Source of the DNA: Anthoceros angustus | Lineage: Eukaryota; Streptophyta; Anthocerotopsida; Anthocerotales; Anthocerotaceae | Direction of reading: 5' to 3' | Length of the DNA stretch: 64,000 nt | Assembly (NCBI GenBank): GCA_010909165.1 | Contig: MU008199.1 | Coordinates: forward strand, 204,248 to 268,247 | Shown: positions 11,846 to 25,499 of the stretch, in pieces | How positions within the stretch are numbered: position 1 is the first letter of the stretch | Layout of the letters: each line of letters begins with the position of its first letter | The notes under the pieces: model-generated | The model's input: only the letters and a program-made list of their open reading frames with translations | Databases searched by the model: none | What the model was told of the DNA's origin: nothing | Translations under genes and position numbers: made by a program

Positions 11846-12720
11846 TCAGCGGTCCTTTTTCTGGAGGTGTTCCTCATATTGAGAAATTCGGATAATGTAC
11901 AAAGTTGTCTCCAGAAGCATGCCAAATATAATGCCCGCCGCTGCACCAGCTGAATGCTGCAGTAATAGCCAGCAAGAGAGTCCCCGTCAGCCAAGCAAAA
12001 TTGGACGGAAAAGTCTTACACCCGTCAATGGTGAGAAAGGATTACCAGAACTGGGTTGCTTTGAAACATTGCTCGGCACATGTAATAACCGACCAGGCAG
12101 CAAACGAACATGGTCACAGCCACATGGAGTCCTGCATCGGCTCCAAAATCTAGTCAGACCATTGCAGCAAGGGATGGACGCGTAACAACATGAAATCTCC
12201 AATCAGCAACCGCAATTACCGAATCCTAGTTGCTCTTTGTACGAGGAGAAGTACTCTGGTGGCGTCGCCTTCCCATCACTCACAAGCGCGTCATACTCCC
12301 TCCTGTCTGCTAGATCTTGCAACTTAGCCAACCTTTCCACCAGCTCCTTACTCTGAAACAGCATCACGTGTGTCCGTCTTCCAGTCACCCCACAAACCGA
12401 GACAGCCTTGAACGATTAGCAGAGAATTGTACCTTTACTCTGGGTGCTGGACTCTCCAGCACAAGCGTGCTCCCTGCAACAAGATTGTGGAACCGGCCCA
12501 GGTGTTTGGGGTACAAGAGCCACACATCCCGCAAAGCAGTGTACGGAACGGTGGCAGCACCTTCATGCTTCAGTGCCTCTTTTGCCGCATCAGCAGGGAT
12601 GACGCCCTCGTCGGTCAAATCACGCAATCGCCCAAGAAAATGTTGTATAGTTGGAGTGGAGCGCAGGAACAAAATTGGCCGATCTGCGCCATCTCCAGCT
12701 TCCTGCTCAACCTCTGTCAT
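11846..12720 (-). CDS. VMA12: Vma12/TMEM199-like V-ATPase assembly factor
   Basis: Four exons: 12433-12720, 12220-12352, 12046-12131 and 11846-11956. They sum to 618 bp, or 205 residues. The N-terminal half contains a helical region and LAGSTL-type text. The motif EYFSSYKEQLGFG precedes two hydrophobic helices (about 144-162 and 172-195) with a short polar loop between them, and the C-terminus ends EEHLQKKDR. This architecture fits the ER membrane protein family that assembles the V0 sector of the vacuolar ATPase (Vma12 in yeast, TMEM199 in animals). The Met at 12,720 was chosen because the longer upstream frame has no Met in a good context. It diverges from PAG1. Confidence 0.75.
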
Positions 12721-12939
12721 ACCTCTGGTGAACGAAGAACTAGAACAAGGCACTCGACCCAACAATAACTCACTTTACAAAACCCCGCCGGCGTGCAACT
12801 CAAGTTTCAGCCCATTATTTCGACGGTCTAGGTTTTGTGCTTGCCGGCATTTTGCGCTCAGTGCGGGCTTGGAGTAGCTCGAAGTAGGTAGCGTTGGACA
12901 AACGGGTTTTCTATTGCGCGGTCGCCAAATTTGCGCACC
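12721..12939. promoter_or_regulatory. shared promoter interval of VMA12-like and PAG1
   Basis: 219 bp separate the divergent start codons of two constitutively needed genes. No TATA box was seen. The interval is GC-mixed with GCGC/GCCGGC words. An 11-codon open frame starting at about 12,850 (-) could act as an upstream ORF of the VMA12-like gene. Confidence 0.55.
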
Positions 12940-13782
12940 ATGAGCAGCATCGGCACAGGCTACGATTTGTCCGTGACCACATTCTCGCCGGACGGGCGCG
13001 TTTTCCAGATCGAGTATGCAACCAAGGCTGTGGACAACAGTGGTACGATGGCTGTCCAGCTGAGTCCAGTTTGTGTGGCTTGTTCTGGGTGATGCGTAGT
13101 TAGGGTTTTGATGCTGGGTGTTGCTGATGCAGGAACGGTGATTGGCATCAGGTGTAAGGATGGGGTGGTGCTGGGAGTGGAGAAGCTGATTGCTTCGAAG
13201 ATGCTGCTGGAAGGGAGCAACAGGAGGATCCACTCAGTGGACCGGCATGCGGGGATGGCCATGGCAGGGTTGGCAGCCGACGGGAGGCAGATAGTGAGCC
13301 AAGCTAGAAGCTCGGCGTTGGAATATCGGAACTTTTACGGGGAAGACATCGCCGTGAAGGAGTTGTGCAACAGGGTAGCCAGCTACGTGCACCTGTGTAC
13401 TCTCTACTGGTGGCTCAGACCGTTCGGATCGTCAGCGATTTTGGGAGGGTTTGACAGGGAGGGACCGCAACTGTACATGATCGAGCCTTCTGGGGTTGCT
13501 TACCGCTATTTTGGAGCTGCAATTGGAAAGGGCCGTCAGGCTGCCAAGACCGAGATCGAGAAATTGAAGCTCTCGGACATGACGTGCCGGGAGGGCGTAA
13601 TTGCGGTAGCCAAGATAATATACGGCGTGCACGACGAGGTCAAGGACAAGGCTTTCGAACTGGAAATGAGCTGGATTTGCGAAGAGTCTAAGAGGGAACA
13701 CCAGCGTGTGCCTGCTAATCTGCTAGCGGAAGCCGTCAGTGCTGCCAAGGCTGCACAAGAAGAGGACATGGATGCTGATTAA
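12940..13782 (+). CDS. PAG1: 20S proteasome subunit alpha-3 (alpha type-7 in plant naming, PAG1)
   Basis: Two exons (12940-13042 and 13133-13782) sum to 753 bp, or 250 residues, the normal size. The N-terminus [21 protein letters not shown] is the proteasome alpha signature. HRHAGMA-like text, [18 protein letters not shown] and [16 protein letters not shown] are close to plant PAG1, and the acidic tail ends DMDAD. The protein forms part of the gated alpha ring of the 20S core and has no catalytic Thr, as expected. Intron 1 contains a telobox-like TTAGGGTTTT. The upstream neighbour is the divergent VMA12-like gene. Confidence 0.97.
13100..13109 (-). promoter_or_regulatory. telobox-like element in PAG1 intron 1
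   Basis: AAAACCCTAA on the minus strand matches the plant telobox (AAACCCTAA), which is common near the 5' ends of housekeeping and translation genes. Position and sequence fit, but function here is inferred. Confidence 0.4.
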
Positions 13783-14404
13783 TTTTCCATCATTAAGAAC
13801 TCAGCGGAGAGCTGGGACCATTTCTGAGTCGGACAGCTTTCTTTGCCTCCTTGTTTCTTTGAACTCACGGCATTCTGTACAAGCATTCTAGAATCGTGGC
13901 TCCTTCCATTCATTTCGCATCCTCCGAGCTTGCTCCAGTACTGGGAGCCCTGTCTGTGCCAATGCTTTATCAATCCGATGTTGAGAGAATATTTGAAGCT
14001 GTAAGAGTGGAGAGGGGAGCATGCCGACATGTGCATGTCATCCCCTGGGAAGCATCGTCTTGGAGCTGTACCATCAGCTTGATCGCCTCTACAGCCAAGT
14101 CCTTGACGTTTCGCCGTATGTACACTTCTGTAAACACGGGAAGCAAGCAGAAAATTGATGGGTGTGTAATTTGACACTTGTCAAGACCAGTTACATCAGC
14201 ACAGAGCTGATACGGACGTACATACTTCGAATAAACCAAAACCAGACGCCTCAATTCCAAAGGGGGAACACATCGAGACAGCAGTTTCTACTTGGCCTCT
14301 CCAAGTTGCACATCTTTCAAGTAACTTATTCCAATACGACAAAGAATGCGATTCTGATTTTCTACTTTGTACAAGACAGCTAACTGGAGGGACTGCCTGC
14401 ATTA
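13783..14404. other. PAG1-JARID1 convergent intergenic region
   Basis: Holds the 3' UTRs of PAG1 and of the minus-strand demethylase. No further gene or repeat was seen. Confidence 0.55.
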
Positions 14405-17400
14405 CTACCGAGACCGAGTGAGCAAAAAATTCTCAAAGCCACTGTGTCGACCTGCAGTCCTCCTGCATGGCCGCCCACTCGGGCTCACTGAGTTCTCTGG
14501 AGAGTCCTTGAGCTCCTTGTTGGACTGTTGCAAACCCCACTGCGAAGGACTGGAAGCAGATTGCTGTTGTCCTCCCCATTTCTGCCGTCGCCCGGATTTT
14601 GACTTGCTGCTGCCACTTCTGCTGCTTCGCTTGCCCCGCACGATCAGAAAAGCTGGATCCTCATCTGAAGAAGCGGTTCTGCAAGCATAAAAGGAGTTAG
14701 GATAATGCAAGATACACAAGATCCAAAAAACCAGATAAGTTTATTCTAGCAGGCTCTCCTTTCAACAACAAGCAATAGGCCATACCTGCTAGAATCGAGA
14801 TCAACTACTCGTCCATCATGTGGCTTCTCCAGGCAATTTGCACAAATAAACTCTCTTGAATCCTCACATTCATGTCCCACTCCCTTCACATCACTGATAT
14901 CTGGTTCAGGAAGATTTATACAACTGTAATGGTACCATTCACTACACTGGTCACAGGCTATCATTGCACGGTCCTTATCATATGGTTTTCTACAAATACA
15001 ATACAGGACACTCCGTTCCTTTAAAGCCTGCATCATCACACAACAGCAGTTAGCTACATTAAATCTGGTCATCTATTTTCAAAATACCAAATTAAAAAAA
15101 AAGCTATCCGCACAAGTGGCAGCTCCTTCTACCAGTCATTATACACATACCGCAAGTTCCCTAGTTAAGGCCACAGGAAGCCTTTCACCTTCGGCCATCA
15201 AAGCATGCACATGATTCACAGGCATTTCTCCCAAGTCTCCAATTGCCTGCAGAAGAACAAAACTTGTTGCAGCCGTTGGGATCAAGGAATCGAACAGGAC
15301 ACAATAAGTCAACACCATGAACAAATCTCATAAACTGCAAACCTCCTTTGCACGAGAAGCCCATTGAGAGGCATAAGCTTCTATTTGCCTCAACTCCGTT
15401 AGGATGCAGTCCTCAAACGCCACTGGTATTGCGACACCCTGAATTCGAACACGCACGAGCAAGATTCTCTCACTGTTTGATAAGAGCACCCTGCAGGACA
15501 TTCTAAGGCAGCTTACACCATACCTCTTTCACGACACGGCTTAGTGCGCGGAGACTTGGTTTTGGAGGACCATCCACCAATTTCCTTGCTCTCATGCGCC
15601 ATGCATTGGCTGCTACAGCAACTTTGATTTTGGCCCCTTCCTCTTCCTGTACTTCCATGCCTCCCACAGCCTGGTAAGGAATCCATGAGCAGTCAATCAA
15701 GAATGAGGTGGTGGACAAAGTTGACCAAAAATCTTTGACCAGTCGCATGACATCACCAACCTTCAAGGCAGCCAAGAGAGCATAGCTGTCCACGTCTGTT
15801 TCAAAATTGTAATGTACTAGAGCAGGCCCAATAATGCTGCGGAGTCGGGCCTGCCATGTCTCCACCAGTCCAATGATACATTCCAACAGTTCTTTTTCTT
15901 CCATCCTGCAACCAGGTGACAATTGATATATAACAGGATAGCATGGAAGTAACTGGGTGTGAGTACTCTACTGCTTAATATCAGCTTTCTTTCTCTACCT
16001 GCAGCGAATAGACCTAGAAGCAGCTAGCAGTTCACGAAGAAGAGCCAAGGAGGGTCTCCTCCTAGAGACATGATTCTGCAAGGAATTTAGCATATGAACA
16101 TCAGCTTACAGCATGGCAGAAAAAAGAGTAACTAGTATGACATGGATACAGCCAGCTGCAGCATTTACCTTGGCAAACAACTCATCACTCAAAGCCAAAA
16201 CCCCTGTGGTGCAAACTGCAGTACAAAACGGACAAACATACTGCCTTTGACCCCTGGTGTGAGCTTGCAACAAGCCCAGGCATGTGGGATGGTACCTGGA
16301 AGCATACAGATGTGTGAGGATTACAGAAATTATTGCCATGCCACAGGCCATGGATCATGTCACTATGCAATTAGAGGTTACCAGTCTTCGCAAGAATCAC
16401 AGTGCAGCATGTTGCCAACGGAATGCTGCAGGGAATCTTGACAGATACACGCAAAGCTCTTGTATCCCTTGTTGTCATCTGTCCCCACCAGCTGCAACGC
16501 ATTCTCCACAGACTTTTGCATCTGCAGAAATCAAAAGGGGCAATAAGATAAGTGAACTCATCTCTAGAAAAGGAGATTCAAGGCATTTACACCACAAAAC
16601 AGCACTCTGCACAGACAACATACCTGAAGAAGCACTTGCCTCAAGGAGAAGCTGCCACAGACCGAGCGTCCCACAATGGCTTTAAAACATCGTGAGATCC
16701 AAGCTCCACCCTCGGCAAGCTCTGCATTCAACAATTCCATTTCCCTGTTCTCCACCGGATTTCCCTGACCAATAGCCTAACATGCCAAAGCACAGGGTGC
16801 ATCCGTAATCTTATGTCTTTTGCTGATGATATAAACTGACAACATTCTGACACACAGTATAGACCCAACCGATACCTGAAGCTCCATCAGCTCGGACCAG
16901 GACATGTGGGCAACACTACCACCAAGAACTTCACGTACATCCTTTTGCCAAGCTCTGCAGTCAGAATACTTTGAGTTCATTTTCTTCCTGGAACTACGAT
17001 CTACAGAGAAGTAAACACGGGACTATGCTCAAGCTTACCCGTTGGCTGTTATGATAAAACAGTTAGTTCTAAATATTTGTGAAATTAGAAAGACAACAGA
17101 ACACATGTTGAATACCTGTGGCCTGAAAGAATTTGTTGAAGGCGAGCCAATTCAGGGTTCCAAAGCCTATGCAAGCAAATATCAAAGTCCTGCAGAAACC
17201 CCATGCTATGAGAATCCCTTACCATGTCCAACGTAAAACCCAGAAAGATCTAGACTTCAAAAAAAAAACACCCCTCTCCACCTTTACCTGGGCTTCGACA
17301 ATCAGTTGCTCTAACTGCCCCTCACTGCATTTGCCCTTTGAACCGTGAGCTGGGAGAAGGGTGGATGTTCTACTCAGCCAACCTTCCAAACCAGCCAAGG

Positions 17401-20400
17401 CAGACTTTAATCTCTCTAACTTTCCCACGTCAACAGGTAGTTCCTTGCCTTCGGCTAGGATACACTTCAATTCCTGCAATCGATGTGACTTGTTGAGTGG
17501 AAACACAGGAGAAAACAAGCCAGATCTACATGCACTTTGCATTGAGTTAACATAGTCCAAACCTTCATGGTCGGGCCACCCAGGAGCAGCTTGCTGGCTT
17601 TGATGTCCCACTTTGTGACATACAGTAGGTGCTGCAACTCATAAACTTCTAAGACTTTGAATCCCAAAGCTGAGCCCTCTTTTAAAATTCTACCAAGCTT
17701 CTTCACCATGTCTTCCATCCTTGAAACACTTTCTTCATTGGCTTCAACCCCTCCCAATTCAATGGTTACTGCCTCTTTTAGTTCCCTGCACTTGCTTATC
17801 CATAACTCGACGTCCACCAAAACACAGGCCAGTTGCTCGACTTCAACTAGCTTGACAGCCAAAGATTTAGAATCTGCAACCAAAGACTAGAGACAGAGAA
17901 GAAGATTAGATTTTCTGATACTTCAACTTAACAACTCCACAACCAGACACATGACAGATATGGGACAGGGGTTATCAGAGTCGAAACCTGCAGGGCAGCC
18001 ACTGTCGGTGGTTCAGCTGATGAGTCTGTGGATCCATTTGCTTTGTGGACCAGCAGAGGCTGAGCCCGTTGGCGCCAGTCATTGGCTCTCTGAACAGCAT
18101 CCTGCAGTTCAGCAAGTCCAGCCATTGCCACTTGTATGCCTGATGCAGAACTGCAATACAATCCAGCTGGTCAGATTAATATAAAGGCAAGTATGTTCTG
18201 CCACTCCAAAAACAAATACCCAGAAGACAGAAGACAGACCAAACTCCAACCTTATGGCCTCAGTGAACTCATCCATGGAACCACCATCTTGCAATAACTG
18301 CTTCGCTCTTAACTCCCAGAGTACTGCCACGTCGGCTAAATCACGTATTTGGGTCAGAACTGTTGATTCTGGTAGCTCAAGCCTGGAAACATCACATAGC
18401 ATCAGATATGGACAACAAAAACTACATTTAAGAGTGTGAAACAAATCAGAAACAGGGTATCAATGACAGAGTGAATGGGCAGAAACCTAGTGGACTCTGC
18501 AAGAAGATCTGTGACTGTTTGGGTAGTAGGCAGCTCACGAACAGCCTGCTCAAGAAAGCAGAATTATTAGTGTTTAAACAAGAGGATCTGCTTTGGAAGA
18601 TGGACCGTACAGTCAAGGATATCTCGAATCTATGATAGCAAGACCAACCTTTGAGGCAGAGTACATCCAGGACAGCTTCCTTAACTGCTTCTGAACAACT
18701 TTCACCTCCGTAACAGCTGCACAGGACAAAAATGGTCAGACAAAAACTGACCCCAGGTAAAGTGCGGATTGAACAACCTTAAGCATCCACAACAGTACAT
18801 GTCAAAGGAAATGTGGAAAGATACCATAGACATCTAGCAACTCTCCTGCTGCAAGGAGATCATGTAGCAGCTTGATAGATAAATCGTTGTTGTCTGGCTG
18901 CTGAATATCAGTTAGAGACTCTTTTGCACGCAGGACCCAGTCACGAACTTTCCCTATCCGCTTTTCCAGCAGCTCAATTTCTGGAAGATGTACTGGCAGA
19001 TTCTCAGCTTCGAACAAGACCTCCTCTACTTCCTGCTTTGCAATGATGTCAGATTTACAAAGTTGTGGGAGGACATGCCTGAACTTTTGAAGAGAAATAA
19101 GCATCTAACGCACTGAGATCTATGACTTGACTGACACGTACTTGCAAGGAAGCAGCTCGTTGGAGCAATGTGTTGGCATGGCTCTGCCAATCTTCAATCT
19201 GCTTTGCCATAGCATCCAGGTCACTCCTTTCACCAACTACCACAGGCAGACGCTGTGCCTGCAACCAGAGTGACAAGGCATTGTCACAGAGTCATCTAAA
19301 CACTAGCTCCCTTAATCAGATCCATCTAACAAGAAGACCATACTTACCACCATCACAATGTCAGATGAGTGCAAACGCCTGAATGAAGCACAAAGAGAAT
19401 ACTGTCACTCACCTCAAACTGTAGCTTGTGAAGTTCCTCCAGGTCAGGGAGGTCATTTCTTGTTCGGTTGCGCAGAACTTTACCTGTGCTTAAAAATTTC
19501 CGAGCTCTCTGTGACCAATCCTGAAGGGACAGAAAGCAGATATTACTTGCTTCACATACCACTCAGATTGCTTCAAGTGGCAGTCTCAGTACATAAAACA
19601 CACTAGCCATCATGGACAACAGCAGAAGAAATGTCTCATCGGCTTGAACCCTTACGGGAACATTAAAAACTTAACCAGCTGGATAAGGGGCTCTCCTAGG
19701 ATCCCCAACTCTACACGAACCAGACACTAGGCACAGAACATTTCTCCCTCCCTCAAGTCCCTCACTCAGTAGTCCCTCTCCCCATCAGCAACACATGCTG
19801 GACTGCATGGTCGGAAGACAAATTCTCCCCGATACGAGCAGCTTCAATAGAATATATAGAGTCTTCAACACGACCACAAAGCAAAATCCATGAACTAACA
19901 TAATGACCTCAATGTACCTCGACATGCGCTGACGTGATTTTAGTATCCTTCTCACCTTGAGTACGAGAGCAAGTTCAGCAGCCAGCTCTCTTCTAATCTT
20001 GTTGTTCAACTTCTCTGCATTCTGAATTATGAAGGAGTGGTTGAGTAGTATGATTAACTAAACCGTTCTCATTGACTTATTTGGATGATTTATGTTTAGA
20101 CCAGATAGGAAGTACAGTGTTTCGGCATTAGAAAACATTTAGTAGGGAGCTGTGGGATGTGGTTAAAGAACATGCACTAACAAATCTTGAGAGAGTTAAA
20201 AGAAATGCACCTCCGCCTTGGCAATCATTTCCTTCATCTGCTGGAGCTCAGGAAGTTCAAAAGGAGCACGCAGTGCCTCTTCCTGGAGAGCCTCAATCGT
20301 TTTAATCTGCAAGGCGAGTACCAGTGACTGATCATCAGCATTACTCAGACGAGGATCGAACGAATCATGCACATGAAATACAGACCCAAGAAAATTAAGA

Positions 20401-23400
20401 TTTTCAGTATGATAGGCACCTCAAGGGGAGTGGTCGATTTCAAAGCTGTTTGGATTTGCTGCTGCAGAGTTCGTGCACTTGCCACCAATGCCTGAACCAC
20501 GGTGGAGCTCTCAGTAATCAAACCTTCACCTTCCAAAACCTGCAATCGAAGCTGCTACACCTGATGAGGCAACCAGCTGGGGAGCTCACCTGCAGCTTGG
20601 AGAAGTCCCCAGCACTACATGGAGGCTGAACAGCAAGGAGTTGCTCAGCAAGAAGGATCGAAACCCTTGGAGTCTTTGATCCAGAAGCTTGTACACATTG
20701 GTCAACTCCTGCAGTACAAGCTGCAATGTCCTGGGCCCACTTGCAAATCGTTGCCAGCTCACTTTCCAGCTGACGAACCTGTTTCACAGACATTCAGGAC
20801 AATTTAAGTCAAAGAGCACCAACACATTTTTGCACAAGGGCTTCCTTTGAGAGGACATACCTGGTCCATTTCATGACCAGCCCACATGAACTCTTCTGCC
20901 TCAATAACCAGGTCCTTGATTGCCCCCATAGATGGACACTGCTCCAATATGGATCTGGCCTGAGCGACCCATGTTTCTGCAAGCTCAACATGCCTAACAG
21001 AACGACCCTTCACCTGCAGGAAGAGAAAAGTGAACTAAGAAACTATGAACCCCTCATCCTTCCCTTCACGTGTGAACTCATTCATGGCCTGTGAGCAAAA
21101 CACCACCAGTATCAAACCTTTCTAGCCAAAGGACTAGCCAAAATACTTCGTCCACACTGTGTTCCACGAGGTTTCCGTCTAGTGGTCCTTGATCCAATTG
21201 ACAAGTCCTCCAATTTGGAGTCAACTGGCTCCAAAAGGTCATCCAGTTCTGCCAGAGAATATCGGTAAAGGAGACGTTGCTGATGGGTGCTGCATTCACA
21301 TAACTGCCTTGCGTGCTGCAGAGGAGGAGGCCATGAGATAATGGTTTACCAGTACAGCACAAAATTACAACAAGCAGCTCCAGTGGGTAAGGCATTAACC
21401 TGAAGACACACAGCTTTGCCGGGGCGACATTCACAAACCACAGCCGACACATGTAGGTAGTAGCGGCAGATGATGCACTCTGGATCCTGAGGGCAATGAA
21501 CCAGGAAAATCCATCACTACTGAGATCACCTCAGAAACAGGAGAAGAGTGCCTCGTAAGTAGCATGACAGAGCTGGACCAGTCTGATAATAACTGTGGGA
21601 AACTAAGCTCACCTCTTCCGTGCCAACATGCTCAGGCGAGCTGCGAGGAGTCATGCGAGAGCTTTTGACCAGTCCAGCTTTCCAAAGCTGCTCCCTCTGA
21701 CTTCGCTCAGTTGCTATTAGCCGCCCAACTTCGTCTTCTAGCCACTGATGGGCCCTTGCACCACCATCATTCTACACAAGAATCATTGGCACATGCCCCT
21801 ATGGAAGTTAGTGTCTGCAGAGGCAGGAATCACAAACAAGGACTTATACATGCATGAAGCATAGTAAGCTGCAAAACTGGGTTATCTGAACTCACCCTAG
21901 CGATGACACACAGCAGCTCATCATGAGATAGAACTGCAGACTTATGGTATAAGCGATAGCGTTCTACTGCAAAGCTACCATACGGCAACCAATCGACAGG
22001 TGCAAAATTTACAGCTTCTGCACAGTTGAAACCTGTGTGCCATGTCCCACCATAAGACCTCAAATCCACAACTCTTTTTTATCGCAATTTTAAATTCACA
22101 ACTCTGACCAACAACAGCTGATGAAGGGAAGTCCTATATCATAGTCAAGCCACTCACCATGATTGAAACCACCATGGTATGACTTTGGAAATGTTATGAC
22201 AAAATTTCTGGGCTCCTGATCAACATCATACCGCAGTGTAAAACATGGGTTTCAAACTGGGCATATATATGAGCTGAGAATATTCTAAACAACCATGCCA
22301 CTTACCTGCACTGTCGTGCAGACAGGCACGCCATTTTCCCTCAAAACAACCGGATTTAGCATGGTCACTAACTGGAACAGCAAATCAGGTTGAGCCTCAA
22401 ACAGATCAGGAAACGTCTTCCTCATAACCTGACCACCCAAACCACATCCACTAGAAGCAGTAAGCCCAATACACATCAGAAGACACTGGCCAATGCAAGC
22501 GACTATCAGTCGATAACAAATAGTATGCAGCTTCGCCTGCCATTCGTGTGGTGAACCTTGACTGACCTGCTCAAAGGCCTCCGCAGCACTCCCTGGGACG
22601 CTGTACCAAGTCTTTGGCTCTCCCCTGAACAAACAGCAAAAACATATTTAACTATTGGAAGTAACCAAAATTGAGAGGAAGACAGACATTATTCTGCACC
22701 ATCCCAACTACCCCAAAAATTGAGCAAATTATCATTCTTTTCATTCAGTGCCAAGTTGTGCAGCATGAAAATGGAAAAGTCCTACCTCTAGGCAAAGAGT
22801 GACCTGAGACATCAGAAAGGACTCTTACCAATGCATGTAGTTCACCGAGTAGAAGCAGTGGTCTTCATAGTGCCAGCAAAATGAGGAGAACAGCATCCCA
22901 ACATAAACCCATGGGACAATAACGCCAGGAATGTTATCATCCACCAGCCGCAACATTGAACCATTGAGCTTGGGAAAGTTGTTAAGATTCCATGGATTGT
23001 TTGCATGTCTCTCCCAAGCTGGATCCTTTGACACTGCACCTGTATCTGACTTGCGAGGAAAGCCGCTTCCATACACAGAAACATCCAGATCACTTCCATA
23101 GAGGACTTCCACAGGAGCAGTTGCCCTCTCAACCACACGCCAAAACTCCTTCTCAAGATCAGGGTATGATGTGGTACTACTTCCAAACCACTTCCTCTTG
23201 AAACGATCAGCCATGCGCCGGAATGCTTCCAGAGAATACTTCTGCCCTTGGCTAAATCCAAAGCTGTCCCTCTCTGATGCAACACAGTCTAAACAGTACC
23301 AATTTCCATGTGGAACAGCAGACAATGGTGGTGACAGGCAATACAGATGCCAACCTCGATCACACCGATCACACAACAGCATCATCTGCTCATGGGCTCC

Positions 23401-24300
23401 ACTGTTGCACTGTTCACAGATCTGGTCAGACCTTCCCTCCCTCTCCACTCCCCCCATCCCCTCCTCTAGCTTCAAACGCTTGCCTTCTGGAGAGAGAGCA
23501 CCAGTCTTACTGCCTTCTAAACCTGCAGGATCCCCTCCCTCCAGCAAATGCCGTTTTTTCCCATGCCCCAAACCCTCCGTCTCTATGTCAGTCTCATTCT
23601 GAAGCTGTCCTCTCCGCCCTGCTCGCTTCCCTTTGCACTTCACCTTCGCTTCAAGCTGTCTTGGAGTGCGGGAGTGCTTCATCGAACTGGCACTGGATTG
23701 ATACGCCTCATAACTAGCAAGATATTTCTCATAAAGCTGACACAAAATAACTGAGGCACTGCCTGATGCTGATGACTGCATGCACAGTGACGATATAGTG
23801 GTCTTCGGACGGACCATCCGTATGACCTCAACCCACTTCTTCTCCTGCTTGACTTTCTCAAAGCCTCCATGCCGCTTAACAGCATTGAAAAGCTTGCATA
23901 AGTCCAATTCCTCCCCATCAAAGATGGGCCAACTCTCAGGGGTGCGACCCTCCTTCAGTAAGTACCTCTCATACTCCAACTTAAACGTTTCAGCATCACA
24001 AGCTGCTGGTCTTTCTTGTAACTGATGAATAGCCTGCAGCTTGGTTGGGAAAGAAAACTTCTGCTGATCAAGGGCAAAAGGAGGATCCCAAGACTCGGGG
24101 GGGATGATTCGGCAAATACCGTAGGGCTCTGCCTGCGGTCTGATCTTTGAGATGTACTGCAACGGGTCCTGGAATTCTTCCTCAGTAGGGTGGAACACGG
24201 GTGCCTCTTGGATTGCAAGAGCACCTACGAGTCCTTCAGTCTTAGCTTCTACTTTCGGCCTTAGTGGAGGCAACTCAGCTTTCTGCCTGCCCCTGGCCAT
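14405..24300 (-). CDS. JARID1: JARID1/KDM5-type histone H3K4 demethylase with PLU-1 region
   Basis: A many-exon gene of nearly 10 kb. Exon 1 (22829-24300) encodes JmjN (about 33-68), ARID (about 105-205), a PHD finger (C4HC3, about 295-339) and the start of JmjC. The next exons are 22567-22624, 22306-22428, 22158-22215, 21896-22032, 21613-21771, 21400-21486 and 21118-21315. Iron ligands are visible at about His477, Glu479 and His565, and the 2-oxoglutarate Lys at about 495. The C5HC2 zinc finger ([17 protein letters not shown]) follows. Exons at about 21.0-15.5 kb encode the helical PLU-1 region, with intron ends not all resolved. A second PHD (14786-15027) and a Ser/Arg-rich tail (14405-14678) end the protein. 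This is the full KDM5 plan (cf. Arabidopsis JMJ17), a nuclear demethylase of H3K4me2/3. Confidence 0.9.
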
Positions 24301-25100
24301 CCTCTGATGAAGCTGATTTCCTTGACCAACGTGGTCAATGCACAAACACACCCACGGCGTTCGGAGACCCCCGGCCTAAGAGAGCTGACCGGTGAGAGCC
24401 TGCCGAAATACGAGAGAACGGTCAGCTGACTCCATACGAGAGCACCAACAAAACGAGCCCACGAAGCTGATACCTGCCCGGACTAACGAAAGTGTGAAGG
24501 TGATCGGAAGTTTGTGCTCACCTCCTGTTTCACAACCGCCTCCATCACCAAATGGCATGTCACTCCATCGTAAGAGTCGATCTGCTCACCTACAACATAA
24601 ACCAGCCCTAAACGATGGTGATCTACACCGACTCTGCTCATGACATTCAGCTTACATCAAGAGCACAAATGAACGTCCGACCCAGCTTCGCAGCCACATG
24701 TCATCTCCAACCGCACATCCTTCCCTCACCCTGCCTCTCCGTTCCCATAATCAAGTATGGGGCCAGCACACTACAATGCCCGACCTACTTGATTGCAGCC
24801 CGCAAATCTCACATGTCACAATGACCAACCAGCCACAGGCAGGGGTAGATGCAAAACTTCAGTACTCCAGCAGAAGCATTCGATTTCGAACAGTCGAGAT
24901 CCAAGGAAAGCTCACCTGCTGTGGCCAACTTGTGCTCCACAAATAAAGATGTCACCGGCCAGCAAATCTAACACCACGACAAGCAGCAGGAGCATGGACA
25001 GAGGCGTGTCAGAGGAGAGGAAACAGAAGACAAACGGGACGGCAGAGCCCCGAGGTGGATGTAGCACGCCGCTGAAATACCAGAGCATGTAGAGCGAAAG
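24301..25100. other. JARID1 upstream region / probable 5' UTR and promoter
   Basis: No independent gene was found. Several good minus-strand splice donors (GTGAGC and similar near 24,520, 24,590 and 24,910) suggest a spliced 5' leader for the demethylase gene. An in-frame upstream Met at 24,351 would lengthen its N-terminus by 17 residues. Confidence 0.45.
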
Positions 25101-25204
25101 GCATGACTTTCGTTGGAATTTGGTGAGCCGGATATTTCCGGACCGTTTCCCACAATATGTACCTATGTTTTACCAAATACGAAGTGATCGCTGGTGTTCA
25201 GCAC

Positions 25205-25305
25205 CCATCTGACACTACTTGTATGTATGTAGGTACATATATACAAGTAGTGGCCACTACTAGAATGTATGTAAGTATATATATATAAGTAGTGGCAGAT
25301 ATAAA
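25205..25305. repeat. duplicated ~50-bp AT-rich unit
   Basis: A segment with TGTATGTA...TACATATATACAAGTAGTGGC recurs immediately as TGTATGTA...TATATATATAAGTAGTGGC. It is a two-unit AT-rich tandem. Confidence 0.6.
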
Positions 25306-25499
25306 CTCTTCGTATGTTTCATCATATTATCATTGTTGGATGATCATATTTGAATAGATCGAGTATTTATATTTTAGTAATTTAAGGGACTGATAAAAGC
25401 CCTACAAAATGTTATAACAGCATCCAAAAATGGGTAGAGATTATGTATCAAGTCGTTCCTAAAGACCTTATCAGAGCAGCCCTCTTTTCGCGGGTGATA

